This document shows positions 1 to 6,836 of a stretch of 8,946 nucleotides of DNA, piece after piece (the stretch's first letter is position 1; each line of letters starts with the position of its first letter). Source of the DNA: Caldivirga sp. (GTDB lineage Archaea; Thermoproteota; Thermoprotei; Thermoproteales; Thermocladiaceae); assembly GCA_028275645.1 (NCBI GenBank), contig JAPWUH010000039.1:1-8946 (forward strand), in the 5' to 3' direction. The notes beneath the pieces are model-generated. The model did no database searches. It was given only the letters and a program-made list of their open reading frames with translations, and was not told where the DNA came from. The translations under genes were made by a program, and so were the position numbers.

Positions 1-283
1 CCCTCGCCACTGCAGTGAGCACTATGGCTATGACCATGTCAACTATTATCATACCCCTCTCCATATATGCTATGAACATTTCTATCAACTCCATTGTTAA
101 CACGACTAGGAATAGAGATGATAGTAGGCTTATGATGTTTAAATCTGTTAATGAAGCGATACCGCGTATTGAGCCTAGGATGCTCGTTATGGCTATGTAT
201 AGTGAGAGTAGGCTAACCACCACGGTCAGTAGTATTACAAATATATAAAGTGAAATGTTTATTAACCTAAGGGCCCTAGCCAT
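1..283 (-). CDS. PsiE-like small integral membrane protein (partial, 3' end outside window)
   Basis: The reverse strand is open from an ATG at 283 to the left edge and encodes a very hydrophobic protein. After a short basic start (MARALRLINIS) there is a membrane segment of about 25 residues (roughly residues 11-35), a loop, then a second segment rich in L/V/I followed by MELIEMFIAYMERG and another hydrophobic stretch. The order 'hydrophobic helix, E-L-I-E-x-F, short polar turn, hydrophobic helix ending A-V-A-R' resembles the phosphate-starvation-inducible PsiE family, whose biochemical role is unknown. An ATG at 295 would add four residues (MRTS). I prefer 283 because GAGG lies six bases upstream and a TATA-like element lies near 309-316. 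The family call comes from recognition without alignment. The C-terminus is missing, so it could be another small membrane protein. Confidence 0.5.
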   Translation of the reverse strand, partial: MARALRLINISLYIFVILLTVVVSLLSLYIAITSILGSIRGIASLTDLNIISLLSSLFLVVLTMELIEMFIAYMERGMIIVDMVIAIVLTAVAR

Positions 284-308
284 GGATGTCCTCATGTTTT
301 CTTTACCC

Positions 309-343
309 ATATATCTTTAGGTTGCTTAACTAGGATTTAAATA
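309..343 (-). promoter_or_regulatory. Candidate TATA elements for the PsiE-like gene
   Basis: Read on the minus strand, two A/T-rich boxes precede the gene: TATTTAAAT at 343-335 and GATATAT at 315-309. The distal box would start transcription near 313, giving a short leader. The proximal one would start it close to the ATG at 283. The sequence alone does not decide between them. Confidence 0.4.
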
Positions 344-392
344 CTTATCCACGGTTTACTACACATTTGTCATTTAGAAAGATATGCAAAAT

Positions 393-402
393 GATTTAAA
401 TA
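393..402 (+). promoter_or_regulatory. TATA box of the MEMO-family gene
   Basis: GATTTAAATA preceded by a purine-rich stretch (BRE-like, about 384-392) is centred about 26 bp before the ATG at 424. This predicts a leaderless mRNA and argues against the upstream GTG at 409, which lies too close to the box to be transcribed from it. Confidence 0.7.
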
Positions 403-423
403 ACTAAGGTGCGTGTGTACCGC

Positions 424-1272
424 ATGGTCACTAGAAAACCGGCCGTCGCAGGGATGTTCTACGAGGCTAGTAGGGATGGTTTAATTAACCAGATAAAGTG
501 GGCTATTGAACATGAGATTGGGCCAAGGTCAACCATGAATGTTAAGGAGGATAAGCAATACGTGCTATCGGTCGTTGTGCCACATGCTGGGTATGTCTAT
601 TCAGGCCCGGTGGCGGCGCATGCCTACGTTGAGGTGGGTAAGTACGCCAAGCCCAAGGTATTCATCATAATCGGCCCAAACCACTACGGCGTAGGCTCAC
701 CAGCGGCAATCATGACTAGTGGTGAGTGGGAGACGCCACTGGGTAGGGTTGAGATTGATGAGGAGTTGGCGAGGGAGATTAAAGCCAAGGTTAGGGACCT
801 GGCTGAGGATCCAACGGCCTTTGAGAGGGAGCATTCGGTTGAGGTTCAGATACCATTCATACAATACCTATTCCCGGGCTCAAGGATAGTGCCAATAGTG
901 CTGTGGAACCAGACCATTGACATGGCCAGGAGGCTTGGTTCAGCCATAAGTGAGGTTGTTGATGGGAGGGCCGGCGAGGTGGTCCTAGTGGCCTCAAGCG
1001 ACTTAAACCACTACGAGCCCCATGAGGTGACTACGGACAAGGATATGAGGGTTATTGAGCACGTGCTCAACATGAATGAGGAGGGCTTCTACTCGGCAAT
1101 GGAGAAGTACGACGTCTCCGTGTGCGGCTTCGGCGCAATAATGACGGCCATAGTATACTCCAGGAAGCAGGGGGCCACAGGCGTTAAGCTACTTAAGCAC
1201 GCAACCTCAGGCGACACAAGCGGCTACCTACTCGAGACCGTGGGTTACGCATCAATAGCCTTCTACAAGTAA
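424..1272 (+). CDS. MEMO1 family protein (AmmeMemoRadiSam system protein B type)
   Basis: This is a 282-residue protein of the MEMO family, related in fold to class III extradiol dioxygenases (LigB type); the cellular role in archaea is not established. Signature blocks are VPHAGYVYSG (H54), GPNHYG (H87), EREHSVEVQIPF (H137), SSDLNHYE (D193, H196) and VSVCGFGA (C234). H54, H87, D193, H196 and C234 line up by motif with the metal-site residues described for human MEMO1 (H49, H81, D189, H192, C244), so the vestigial dioxygenase site seems fully kept. Length is normal for the family. The ATG at 424 is chosen because a TATA box sits 26 bp upstream; a GTG at 409 would add five residues (MRVYR). 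The gene stands alone: its left neighbour is divergent and its right neighbour convergent. The AMMECR1 and radical SAM partners often found with this family are not in the window. Confidence 0.93.
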   Translation: MVTRKPAVAGMFYEASRDGLINQIKWAIEHEIGPRSTMNVKEDKQYVLSVVVPHAGYVYSGPVAAHAYVEVGKYAKPKVFIIIGPNHYGVGSPAAIMTSGEWETPLGRVEIDEELAREIKAKVRDLAEDPTAFEREHSVEVQIPFIQYLFPGSRIVPIVLWNQTIDMARRLGSAISEVVDGRAGEVVLVASSDLNHYEPHEVTTDKDMRVIEHVLNMNEEGFYSAMEKYDVSVCGFGAIMTAIVYSRKQGATGVKLLKHATSGDTSGYLLETVGYASIAFYK

Positions 1273-1302
1273 CCATACCCCGGCGGTGTTTAAAGCCAGT
1301 TA

Positions 1303-1324
1303 AAGGCATTGAGGGGCTCGCCTT
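1303..1324. terminator. Weak hairpin between two convergent genes
   Basis: AAGGC (1303-1307) pairs with GCCTT (1320-1324), and an inner GAG/CTC pair closes a three-base loop. It lies between the stops of the MEMO gene and the protease gene, where both transcripts must end. No long T-run follows on either strand, so a terminator role is only a guess from position. Confidence 0.2.
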
Positions 1325-1348
1325 AATGCATGTAAAACACGTTAACAA

Positions 1349-4300
1349 TCATGAACGCTGAACCAACCTGACCCTGGAGGCCGCAAACCAGGCTAGGGCG
1401 GCTGCGCTTAGGGCTAGGGACACCAGCAGTAGAATTTCAATCATCGTTATGCTGCCGTTTAACTCAACTAGGGCATTACGAATGGCCGTTACGTTTGAGG
1501 CCAATTCACCAGTCAACCTACTGAGACCAACGCCCAGCGACGCCAATTCATTCACCAGGTTAACCCTAATGGAAGATGACGCCACAGCCCCACTGGACTG
1601 TACGGCAACAATACTCAACTCGTATGTGCCGTCTGGGTAGTCTGCGGTGTTGATGGTGTAGGTGAACGTGCCGTTACCCGTGAAGGTCGCTAACACGCGG
1701 TTGTTTAGGTATAGGCTAACGTTCAGCACATCATCGCCTATTACCGTGAAGTTCACGGTCACAAGCCCAGTTAAGCTGGCTCCATTAACAGGGGAGTTGA
1801 TGACCACAATGGGGGGCTCGGGGTATATTGAACCGATCACCGAGTTCTCGTTGACGTACGTTGATGATGATAGGTCCAGTTCACCAACCCTGCTTGAGAA
1901 TAACTCAAGGGTGCTGTTAATGGCCATAACCCTACCGATGCCTGAGGATACCAGCAGTAGGTGTGAGTTTATGACTGTTAGGTCGCTGGCATTGCAGTTA
2001 ATCAACGTGACATTACCAGTAATGGTGTCGTTAATTAAGATGCTGTCAACGTAGACACCGCCGATTAACGTATCGTTGATTAAGGCCATGTGATAGGCCC
2101 TAATGCCGTTCAGCGTTACCCCGCTCAACACCGTGTAGGGTAGGACGTAGAATGTGTACTGGGTTGATAGGCTGCTTGGAGTTGGGTAGCCATCCGCCGA
2201 TACGCCAGTAACCAATATGCCGTATGGTGATGAGAAGTACAGGTTACCCACAAGGTAGGTTAAGCTACCTAGGGAGTACTGGGACGGTAGTGTGATGTTG
2301 CCAACCCACAGGCCCAACCTTGGGTTGTACCAAAGTGGGGTTTCGAAGACCTGGCTTATCAGCGGGTATAGGTCCGATAAGGAAAGCGGGTAAACCGTGG
2401 CCGAGTACATGCCGTACTTTACCTCAGTGCCGTTTGGGTAAGTGATGTTGGCGTAGATGGTTATGACCTGCCCCTCAAAGGCGTACGTTGACGAGACCCT
2501 TACCGATGGTAGTGAGTAACCCCCAGCCACATATATTTGGGTGAAGTAGGAGCCTGCTATGGTGGCGTTGAGGGTGTATGATGAGTAGGTGGCGTTTAGG
2601 ATAATGGTGTATAGGCCAGGGGTTGCATTTGAAGGAACCTTTAACACGCCGTAGTAGGCGTTTAGGGATGGGTTAAAAAGTACGTTAGCCATACTGATAA
2701 CCCTACCCGTTGGTGACGTTAAGTAGGCGGTTACGTTAGACCCATATAGGACATTGTAAAACACGTAGGTTCCCGTACCCTGCGATACTTGAACCAGGTT
2801 TAACGGTGGTATGGGGTAACCAACCACGACTACGCCTCCCCCTGGGGCCACTGAGCCTGGTTGCGCCACCACCGTCGGCAGCACGTACATGCTCTGCATC
2901 ATTATGCCATTCACGAATGGTACGAAGCCGAAGGCGTTAAGTAGCCTAATGAAAAACACGCCGACGGGTAGGTTGCTGGGTAACTTACCCGTAAGTACGT
3001 AGGACACATTGCCGTGTGTGAAGTATGGGTGCGGCCTTAGGGTTACATTACCGATGAGTGAGTAGGAGTTGTTAAGCGCATTATAGTAGTAGATGAGGGC
3101 CGTAACCCCGCTCACGTTGAGGGGTACCCCGCTCACAGGGGTTGTTAGGTTAACGACCAGCCGTACCCCTGACCCCAGGTAGAGGGGCATGAATGGTAGG
3201 GGTTGTAGGAATTGCCCATAGTAACCTGAGTATATTGTAGTGTAGCCGTAGCCCCTTAAGCCGCCTGCCTCCCCGTAAACGGTAACGTCAAGTATACCGG
3301 TGGCGTTACTTGGGAGGACTACTGAGGCTGTCCAACCATTAATGCCGCTGAACCTTAACGGCACCGTGGTCACATTACCCCAAACACTCTCGATGAGGGC
3401 GTAGAAGCTACCTGACGTGACCAGCCTAGTTGAGTTGAGTATCGAGGCGCTTATGACAACCTCCTCACCTGGGTAATAGTACCTCTGTTGGCCACCTGTG
3501 GCGTTGTAAACATTCACCGTTATGGATAATCCACCACCCTCCAACCTGCTTAAGGCCGAGAAGGCCTCCGCCAAGTAACCGACATTAACCGTGCCTAGTC
3601 CTGTCACCAGGTTGTAGCCGTAGTGGGCTGTCCAGGGTATGTTGTAACCGAAGGTGATGGGGACTATGGCCTTACCGTACCAGCTGCTGTTGGCCAGTTC
3701 GTAAAGGGTTGGGTTTATTGAACCGAGACTTGAGTTAACGGCATCCATGATTAAGGCTAGTAGGCCCGCTAACAGCGGTGATGATGCACTGGTCCCGCCG
3801 GCTATGAGCAGCGTGTTCCCTGGCCCAACCATGAGTAGCCCTGGGTATGGGCTTGCATCCATGGCTAAGTCAGGCACCATCCTACCGAATGGGTATGTCG
3901 CAGGTGTGGCTATGCCCCACTGGTACCAGGGCTTAGGCTCAACAACACTAACACCACCTGTTGAACCACCTAGATTCAGGCCGAGGGGTATGAAGCCGTA
4001 GCTGGACCAGGCTGTTTGGTAGTAGGAGCCGTTGGGTAATTGAATGTAGGTTGTGGTGCCCCCAACCGCCGTCACGTAGGGTGAGGCGGCTGGGTAAATG
4101 ACCGTGCCCAATGGCCCATTGCTGTAACCAGCCCCACCACCATCACCACTGGAGGCTAGGAAGGTAATCCCCTCAACACTACCTAGGGCGTAGTACTCGT
4201 CAGTCAGCACGACGTTGAAGTAGAAGGCAGGTCCATTAACCATGGATAGTATGGACTCTGGGAAGCCGAAGCTCTGGGAGACCACGTTAACGGCGTCTTG

Positions 4301-5278
4301 GTCAACAATGTAGGCTATTATGGCTGCTAGTGGTAGGGCTGGGTTTGCCACATAAAGCACAATGTTGGCTCTGGGCGCCATTGCGTGGGCAACCTCAACA
4401 TCGAGACTTACCTCATAGGCCCAGCCATTGTAGACACCCAGGTTGGGGTTGTATGGACCTATGGGCACTACACTGAAGCTTGGCGGGTTTGGGAGGCCGG
4501 TTTCATTGTCAAAATAGGCCAGTTGGGAGGTTATGTAGGGGTCTCCGAAGAAGTCGAGGATGCCTATGGTGTAGTTCTGCCCATAGTAACCCTCTCTGTA
4601 CAGGGCGGTGGCGTTGTAGACCCTCTGCAGTTCAGTGGGCCAATAGGCCTCTATGGGGTATGTCAGGTTTACGGCACGCTTAACGTAACCTGGCAATATA
4701 TTGCCCAGTTCACTGCCTATGATCAACAGTTGTGGGTATTGGAAAAGAAGCGTTGTTAAGTTAGATGAGTAGACCATGATGCCGCCCAGCTTCGGCACCC
4801 CGTAGGACTCGTAGTAGCTTAAGGACCCGTTACTGTAGACTGCGTAGCCTAGGCCAAGGTACCTCTCGACGATGCTAACGTTACCCCAGGCCACTATTAT
4901 TGAGTCGGCTGCGGTTAGCAGTATCCTGAACCCATGCCCCCTAAGGTAGGTAAGCACTTCATTATACTCATCGGTTGGGTAGAAGAGCGCCTCCACCTCC
5001 TCCCTACTAAGGAAGTGGTGGTACATGGGTGAGCCTGGGGTTGATACGGCTTGGGCGTAGTAGAAGAGTAGGTCAATGTTCCTGAGGGGTATGTAGATGG
5101 TGACTATGACTGGGCTATCATTGCTAAGCGTCCCAGCGTAGTGAAACCCACTTAGGGGTGTGGGGGGTGGGTTTAACGGTGTATTAGCCAATGGGGCGTG
5201 AATGACCGTAATTAGGCTAGTGCACGTTAACACAACTATTAACGTTAAGTAGCCCATTACTCTACTCACTTTGGGCAT
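1349..5278 (-). CDS. Secreted, membrane-anchored S53 (sedolisin/kumamolisin-type) serine protease with long C-terminal stalk
   Basis: This 1309-residue preproprotein is far larger than typical S53 enzymes (about 500-600 residues). In order it shows: a signal peptide (about 1-31, K3/R6 then a hydrophobic core); a pro-kumamolisin-type activation domain (about 40-195, with the typical YHHFLSREEVEALF block); a catalytic domain (about 205-575); beta-rich repeated domains (about 580-1050); a short-repeat solenoid-like stretch (about 1050-1150); an Ig-like domain (about 1154-1242); a heptad coiled coil (about 1243-1280); and one membrane helix (about 1280-1300) ending in SRVRLVQRS. The S53 catalytic set is present: E289 and D293 (YEVSLDVE), D379 (SSGDGG) and S497 (GGTSAS). 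Over 30 N-x-S/T sequons suggest heavy glycosylation outside the cell. The expected role is cell-surface protein degradation in acid. The two usual Ca-ligand Asp positions look like P540 and N556. A TATA box 27 bp before the ATG makes this a separate transcript from tfb. Confidence 0.93.
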   Translation of the reverse strand: MPKVSRVMGYLTLIVVLTCTSLITVIHAPLANTPLNPPPTPLSGFHYAGTLSNDSPVIVTIYIPLRNIDLLFYYAQAVSTPGSPMYHHFLSREEVEALFYPTDEYNEVLTYLRGHGFRILLTAADSIIVAWGNVSIVERYLGLGYAVYSNGSLSYYESYGVPKLGGIMVYSSNLTTLLFQYPQLLIIGSELGNILPGYVKRAVNLTYPIEAYWPTELQRVYNATALYREGYYGQNYTIGILDFFGDPYITSQLAYFDNETGLPNPPSFSVVPIGPYNPNLGVYNGWAYEVSLDVEVAHAMAPRANIVLYVANPALPLAAIIAYIVDQDAVNVVSQSFGFPESILSMVNGPAFYFNVVLTDEYYALGSVEGITFLASSGDGGGAGYSNGPLGTVIYPAASPYVTAVGGTTTYIQLPNGSYYQTAWSSYGFIPLGLNLGGSTGGVSVVEPKPWYQWGIATPATYPFGRMVPDLAMDASPYPGLLMVGPGNTLLIAGGTSASSPLLAGLLALIMDAVNSSLGSINPTLYELANSSWYGKAIVPITFGYNIPWTAHYGYNLVTGLGTVNVGYLAEAFSALSRLEGGGLSITVNVYNATGGQQRYYYPGEEVVISASILNSTRLVTSGSFYALIESVWGNVTTVPLRFSGINGWTASVVLPSNATGILDVTVYGEAGGLRGYGYTTIYSGYYGQFLQPLPFMPLYLGSGVRLVVNLTTPVSGVPLNVSGVTALIYYYNALNNSYSLIGNVTLRPHPYFTHGNVSYVLTGKLPSNLPVGVFFIRLLNAFGFVPFVNGIMMQSMYVLPTVVAQPGSVAPGGGVVVVGYPIPPLNLVQVSQGTGTYVFYNVLYGSNVTAYLTSPTGRVISMANVLFNPSLNAYYGVLKVPSNATPGLYTIILNATYSSYTLNATIAGSYFTQIYVAGGYSLPSVRVSSTYAFEGQVITIYANITYPNGTEVKYGMYSATVYPLSLSDLYPLISQVFETPLWYNPRLGLWVGNITLPSQYSLGSLTYLVGNLYFSSPYGILVTGVSADGYPTPSSLSTQYTFYVLPYTVLSGVTLNGIRAYHMALINDTLIGGVYVDSILINDTITGNVTLINCNASDLTVINSHLLLVSSGIGRVMAINSTLELFSSRVGELDLSSSTYVNENSVIGSIYPEPPIVVINSPVNGASLTGLVTVNFTVIGDDVLNVSLYLNNRVLATFTGNGTFTYTINTADYPDGTYELSIVAVQSSGAVASSSIRVNLVNELASLGVGLSRLTGELASNVTAIRNALVELNGSITMIEILLLVSLALSAAALAWFAASRVRLVQRS

Positions 5279-5301
5279 GAATACGATACTGCGCCCGTAT
5301 G

Positions 5302-5312
5302 TTAATAAATTT
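5302..5312 (-). promoter_or_regulatory. TATA box of the S53 protease gene
   Basis: On the minus strand the A/T-rich AAATTTATTAA (5312-5302), core TTTATTAA, is centred about 27 bp before the ATG at 5278. This predicts leaderless transcription and an independent promoter between tfb and the protease gene. Confidence 0.65.
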
Positions 5313-5355
5313 AATTCAGAGCCTAACCAGAATCTGAGTTGCGTAGTTTTAAGGC

Positions 5356-6216
5356 CTAGACTATTATCCTGAAGTTCAGGCGCCTCAGCAGTTCATTGTA
5401 CCTGTTCCTTATGGTCACGTCGGTTACCCCAGCTATTGATGCTATGTCCCTCTGCCTAACGTTAACGTTGTATATCAACAGTGATGCATACACCATGGCT
5501 GCAACCGTTGAGGTAATGGTTTTGCCGTTGAATATGCCATTAGCCTTACCCTTCTCTATCAGGTCCCTCATCAGCAGAATTAACCTATGCTTAATGTTGC
5601 TACTGATGTTTATTGAGTTAAGTATCCTCAGGGTCATGTTCATGAGCTGCTCGTCGTTGTAAATCCCCTTAATGTTCATTAGGCTAGCTATCTGTGCGTA
5701 AACCTTGTTGAAGCTCCTAGTGTTCACGTCACTGTTCTTAAGGAGTTCCTTCATGGTGCACGGTATGTTGCGCTTCCTGCATGCTATGTAAACTAGGGCT
5801 AGGGCCGTCTCCTTAATCCTACCCCTATAGCCCATTTTAACCAAAGCCCTGTAGTTCAAAACAACCTCATCAACTATGGATTCGGGAAGCCCCACGTTGG
5901 CGACGATCTGCTTGGTGATGGACCTCAGCTCCATTACGTTACGTTCACTGGTGGTGAGCAGTGTCACAGGCTTCACAATCCTCAGCTTTGATTCACGCAG
6001 CTTAACTATGTTAATCAGCATCCCATGCCCAGGGGCGGTTACGCTGACTGGGCTGGCCCTGGCCAGCGACCTACCGTTCTTATCCACACCCCTCCACTCA
6101 GGCCCTGTGTTGATTATGTGCTCCTCAATTACGTAGCCGCACTTGGCGCAGAACAAGACACCCCTCTGTTCGTCGTATACGAACTCAGTTGAGCCGCATT
6201 CTGGGCACTTATTCAT
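5356..6216 (-). CDS. tfb: Transcription initiation factor IIB (TFB)
   Basis: This 286-residue archaeal TFB bridges the TBP-TATA complex and RNA polymerase. The N-terminal zinc ribbon has C4, C7, C23 and C26. The B-reader/linker follows with GPEWR (38-42). Two cyclin-like repeats span about 87-180 and 186-282. The second ends in a recognition helix-turn-helix with RQRDIASIAGVTDVTIRNRY (254-273), which contacts the BRE upstream of TATA. The linker is unusual: where most TFBs have an H-D-x-G-L-S-T block, this one reads APGHGMLINI. The ATG at 6216 is preferred over the GTG at 6225 because GAGGGGTG (6229-6222) is well spaced for the ATG but touches the GTG. The start overlaps the end of gar1 by 8 bases, so the two are probably co-transcribed and translationally coupled. 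It may be one of several TFB paralogues. Confidence 0.95.
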   Translation of the reverse strand: MNKCPECGSTEFVYDEQRGVLFCAKCGYVIEEHIINTGPEWRGVDKNGRSLARASPVSVTAPGHGMLINIVKLRESKLRIVKPVTLLTTSERNVMELRSITKQIVANVGLPESIVDEVVLNYRALVKMGYRGRIKETALALVYIACRKRNIPCTMKELLKNSDVNTRSFNKVYAQIASLMNIKGIYNDEQLMNMTLRILNSINISSNIKHRLILLMRDLIEKGKANGIFNGKTITSTVAAMVYASLLIYNVNVRQRDIASIAGVTDVTIRNRYNELLRRLNFRIIV

Positions 6217-6490
6217 GGCGCCCACCCCTCATGGCCCTCTCAAGGTCCACGCCCCTAACGTAAACCTGCTTACCAATGTACTCAGATGCGTTTAAACCCT
6301 TGACGGGTTTTATTAATGCGTAGGGGGATGAGACCGGACCCACTATGTCTTTAATATTCCCTATCCTCCTCATGGAGTAGTCCATGACGGTTAACCCAAC
6401 TAACCTATCAGCCCTATCCACATTAACCCTAGCCACTATTAAGCCATCCTTAGCAATATGCAGGATGGTCCCGATTCTCCTAAGGGACAC
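6209..6490 (-). CDS. gar1: H/ACA RNA-protein complex component Gar1
   Basis: This 93-residue Gar1/Naf1-type small beta-barrel protein binds Cbf5 in H/ACA ribonucleoproteins, which convert uridines to pseudouridine in rRNA. Typical features are RRIGTI at the start, V-x-x-A-D-R-L-V-G in the middle (residues 24-32) and the family block RRIGNIKDIVGPVSSPYALIKP (about 41-62), close to the usual G-x-V-x-D-I-x-G-P-V. The C-terminus lacks the glycine/arginine-rich tails of eukaryotic Gar1, apart from a short RGGRHE end, as is normal for archaea. The start is set at the GTG at 6490 because a TATA-like box lies 26 bp upstream; a TTG at 6502 would add four residues. It is the first gene of an operon with tfb, a neighbour pair seen in many archaea. 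Confidence 0.9.
   Translation of the reverse strand: MSLRRIGTILHIAKDGLIVARVNVDRADRLVGLTVMDYSMRRIGNIKDIVGPVSSPYALIKPVKGLNASEYIGKQVYVRGVDLERAMRGGRHE
6222..6229 (-). promoter_or_regulatory. Ribosome binding site of tfb inside gar1
   Basis: GAGGGGTG on the minus strand ends five bases before the tfb ATG at 6216 and lies within the last codons of gar1. It decides the tfb start and supports internal initiation on a gar1-tfb mRNA. It is notable because most other genes here appear leaderless. Confidence 0.6.
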
Positions 6491-6511
6491 GTATACTCCC
6501 AACGTGGAAGT

Positions 6512-6521
6512 CTTATTAAGG
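6512..6521 (-). promoter_or_regulatory. TATA-like box of the gar1-tfb operon
   Basis: Minus-strand CCTTAATAAG (6521-6512) is centred 26 bp before the GTG at 6490, which suggests a leaderless gar1 mRNA. The box is a weaker match than others in the window. A second A/T-rich element (GATATATC overlapping 6553-6560) lies further upstream. Confidence 0.45.
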
Positions 6522-6586
6522 ATTATCGATTAACCATTCAGGAAATACCGTAAAGATATACGACTTTGGACATACCGGCAAGCCTC

Positions 6587-6598
6587 GCCCTTTAGGGC
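6587..6598. repeat. Left-end-type hairpin GCCC-TTTA-GGGC
   Basis: GCCC (6587-6590) and GGGC (6595-6598) close a TTTA loop. Beyond a C/A mismatch (6586/6599) the stem continues with CCT (6583-6585) against GGG (6600-6602), allowing one wobble pair. A G at 6599 would make the stem continuous, so one mutation may have weakened it. Confidence 0.7.
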
Positions 6599-6660
6599 AG
6601 GGTTACCCCACTACGTGGAGTTTTGAACGATAGATTTGTTAATCCCAGTTTTGCGCAGGT

Positions 6661-6759
6661 GTTTGGTGCTTGGGGTGGTGCCCCCGAGAGGGGGTTTGCT
6701 TCCCTCAGATGAGCCGGTGGGGCGATACCCCACCCTTATCACCACCCCAAGAACGAAAC
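6661..6759. repeat. Long inverted repeat enclosing two strong hairpins (branched structure)
   Basis: CTTGGGGTGGTG (6669-6680) is a perfect 12-base reverse complement of 6740-6751. With two mismatches the stem extends to about 20 bp (6661-6680 with 6740-6759). Inside sit CCCCC-GAGA-GGGGG (6681-6694), closed by a GNRA-type tetraloop, and GGTGGGG/CCCCACC (6716-6722 with 6728-6734), loop CGATA. Together they form a multi-branch fold in RNA or a cruciform in DNA. In the IS605 reading this is the scaffold of the omega RNA. Confidence 0.8.
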
Positions 6760-6765
6760 CAATAA

Positions 6766-6780
6766 CCCCCAAAGAGGGGG
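6766..6780. repeat. Hairpin CCCCC-AAAGA-GGGGG
   Basis: Five C at 6766-6770 pair with five G at 6776-6780 around an AAAGA loop. It lies between the branched structure and the right-end double hairpin, extending the row of stems through the whole spacer. Confidence 0.75.
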
Positions 6781-6790
6781 CAACGCCCAA

Positions 6791-6836
6791 GACCCCCACG
6801 GTGAAACCCGCCCCTCAAAAGGGCGGGAAGGGGGTC
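6791..6836. repeat. Nested right-end-type hairpin
   Basis: GACCCCC (6791-6797) pairs perfectly with GGGGGTC (6830-6836). Nested within is CCCGCCC (6807-6813) with GGGCGGG (6821-6827), loop CTCAAAA. If this is an IS605 right end, the host sequence just to its right would serve as the guide segment of the omega RNA. Confidence 0.75.

Noticed and set aside
15..248. Plus-strand 77-codon frame at the left edge
   Set aside because: The reverse strand encodes a convincing membrane protein over the same bases. The plus frame is its Met/Ser/Thr-rich mirror.
409..423. GTG start for the MEMO gene
   Set aside because: It lies only about 11 bp from the centre of the TATA box, so it would not be on the transcript. 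The ATG at 424 has the correct spacing.
1449..4759. Several plus-strand open frames of 60-130 codons antisense to the protease gene
   Set aside because: They are shadows of the strongly coding minus strand, show no family features and lack promoters.
6611..6799. Minus-strand 62-codon open frame over the hairpin region
   Set aside because: It mirrors the plus-strand tail frame in a repeat-rich stretch, has no good promoter or RBS, and its product matches nothing I recognise. The right-end hairpin orientation favours the plus strand.
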